Positions 63,232-64,000 of a stretch of DNA of 64,000 bases are shown here, one piece after another. The translations under genes and the position numbers were made by a program. Positions within the stretch are counted from its first letter, which is position 1, and the number at the start of each line of letters is the position of its first letter. Source of the DNA: an uncultured Algibacter sp. (GTDB lineage: Bacteria > Bacteroidota > Bacteroidia > Flavobacteriales > Flavobacteriaceae); contig NZ_CANMAU010000002.1 of NCBI RefSeq assembly GCF_947495925.1, positions 558,001 to 622,000 of the forward strand. Reading direction: 5' to 3'. The notes below the pieces were generated by a model. The model was not told the origin of the DNA, did no database searches, and saw nothing but the letters and a program-made list of their open reading frames with translations.

Positions 63232-64000
63232 ATGAAAAACACACGATATATAATCTTAACATTACTTGCAGTTTCACTTTTAGTTGTTGCATGTGGAAAT
63301 AAAGAAAGTCATAAAGAAGGCGATGGTCATGAACACAATGAAGATGCAAAGCCAGAAGCTGAAGAAGCCCATAGTGATGAAGAAGAAGTGATGCTTTCAC
63401 AGCAACAGTTTGACGCCTTAAAAATGAAAACTGACACCTTGGTATTGCGCAATATGAGCGGTTATGTAGAAGCGAATGGCACATTGGAAGTGCCACCACA
63501 AAACGAAGCTGCAATAACTTCTGTAGTTGGTGCTAATGTGGTATCTATAAAAGTTATTGAAGGCGATAAAGTTAAAAAAGGTCAAGTGGTTGCATATCTA
63601 TCACATCCTAATATTATAAAAATGCAGACTGATTATTTGAATGCTTTTAGCAACAGTAATTTTTTAAAGAAGAACTACGAGCGTCAACAAAAATTAAATG
63701 ATGCAGGAGTTGGCTCTGGTGCAAATTTTCAAAAAGCCGAAGCAGAATATGATGCCTCTAAAGCGATGGTAAACGGATTGGAAGCCCAATTGAGACTATT
63801 AAACATAAACACGTCATCAATACGAAATGGAACAATTGCTCAAAGTATATCATTAAGAAGTCCAATAGAAGGCTTTGTCCAAAAAGTTGAAGTTAAAACA
63901 GGACAATATGTTGAGCCACAAACCGAACTTTTTGAAATTGTAAACACGCATCACGTTCACGCAGATTTAATGGTGTTCGAAAAAGACGTTTATAAAGTAA
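63232..64000 (+). CDS. RND periplasmic adaptor, CzcB type (5' part, cut by window end)
   Basis: The first 256 codons of an adaptor gene that continues past the right edge. It is a predicted lipoprotein (lipobox LLVVAC, Cys ~22) with a His/Glu-rich stretch after it (SHKEGDGHEHNEDAKPEAEE), typical of CzcB-type metal adaptors. The first lipoyl half (NEAAITSVVGANVVSIKVIE), a helical hairpin (~110-195) and the second lipoyl half (ISLRSPIEGFVQKVEVKTGQ) are visible. It begins five bases after the CzcA-TolC fusion and should be its partner. Confidence 0.9.
   Translation, partial: MKNTRYIILTLLAVSLLVVACGNKESHKEGDGHEHNEDAKPEAEEAHSDEEEVMLSQQQFDALKMKTDTLVLRNMSGYVEANGTLEVPPQNEAAITSVVGANVVSIKVIEGDKVKKGQVVAYLSHPNIIKMQTDYLNAFSNSNFLKKNYERQQKLNDAGVGSGANFQKAEAEYDASKAMVNGLEAQLRLLNINTSSIRNGTIAQSISLRSPIEGFVQKVEVKTGQYVEPQTELFEIVNTHHVHADLMVFEKDVYKV

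Overview
The window is AT-rich chromosomal DNA from a member of the Flavobacteriaceae (Bacteroidota). The evidence is a complete gldK-gldL-gldM-gldN set (type IX secretion and gliding motor), a type IX C-terminal sorting domain on a repeat protein, an XrtF exosortase with its partner, small 'HYC/CC/PP' proteins, and -7 promoter boxes of the Bacteroidota form TAnnTTTG. Coding is dense and no gene-free stretch exceeds 300 bases. I see no insertion sequence, prophage, rRNA or CRISPR array.

Layout. 1-6.6 kb: mreC (partial) and mreB; a secreted protein with three 336-bp tandem repeats; purH; a GAF-domain protein; xrtF and its partner. 6.6-10.4 kb: a first metal (probably copper) module of HYC-type protein, HMA-MauE-like membrane protein, TonB-dependent receptor and periplasmic HMA protein. 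10.5-14.1 kb: a collagen-like lipoprotein and a large kelch/DUF5060/glycosidase-like lipoprotein. 14.2-21.4 kb, minus strand: groES-groEL, and a probable operon miaB - small protein - sigma-54 activator - lptE - TPR-like protein - secG. 21.5-35.3 kb: small lipoprotein, membrane protein, topA, a degenerate arginase-fold protein, gldKLMN, an FAD oxidoreductase, DUF983 and an ABC-F ATPase. 35.4-41.1 kb: a three-gene RND drug-type efflux operon. 41.2-42.5 kb: LRR protein, CPXCG zinc protein and the initiator tRNA-fMet.

Accessory part. Directly 3' of the tRNA and its terminator lie three tightly packed genes (42.6-47.1 kb). Two I do not recognise, and the third belongs to DUF4238. Their packing, position and a possible nuclease-like N-terminus in the second make them the best candidate here for an undescribed, perhaps defensive, system. 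From 47.1 kb to the window end runs a second, larger metal-resistance cluster: HYC-type protein, CusA-like RND pump with extra membrane helices, TolC, a YdjM-type membrane hydrolase, a CPx P-type ATPase with an HMA and two CPMH/CPxCGM metal-binding modules, an RND adaptor, an HMA lipoprotein, DUF6660, a CzcA-TolC fusion, and a CzcB-type adaptor cut by the window end.

How they work together. The two metal modules share HYC-type and HMA components and together cover capture, inner-membrane export and trans-envelope efflux, most plausibly of copper, silver or related cations. The gld genes, the sorting-domain protein and XrtF concern surface display and motility. The miaB-secG and groESL blocks are housekeeping. 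A sigma-54-type site before groES, with a sigma-54 activator encoded 2 kb away, suggests a possible regulatory link.
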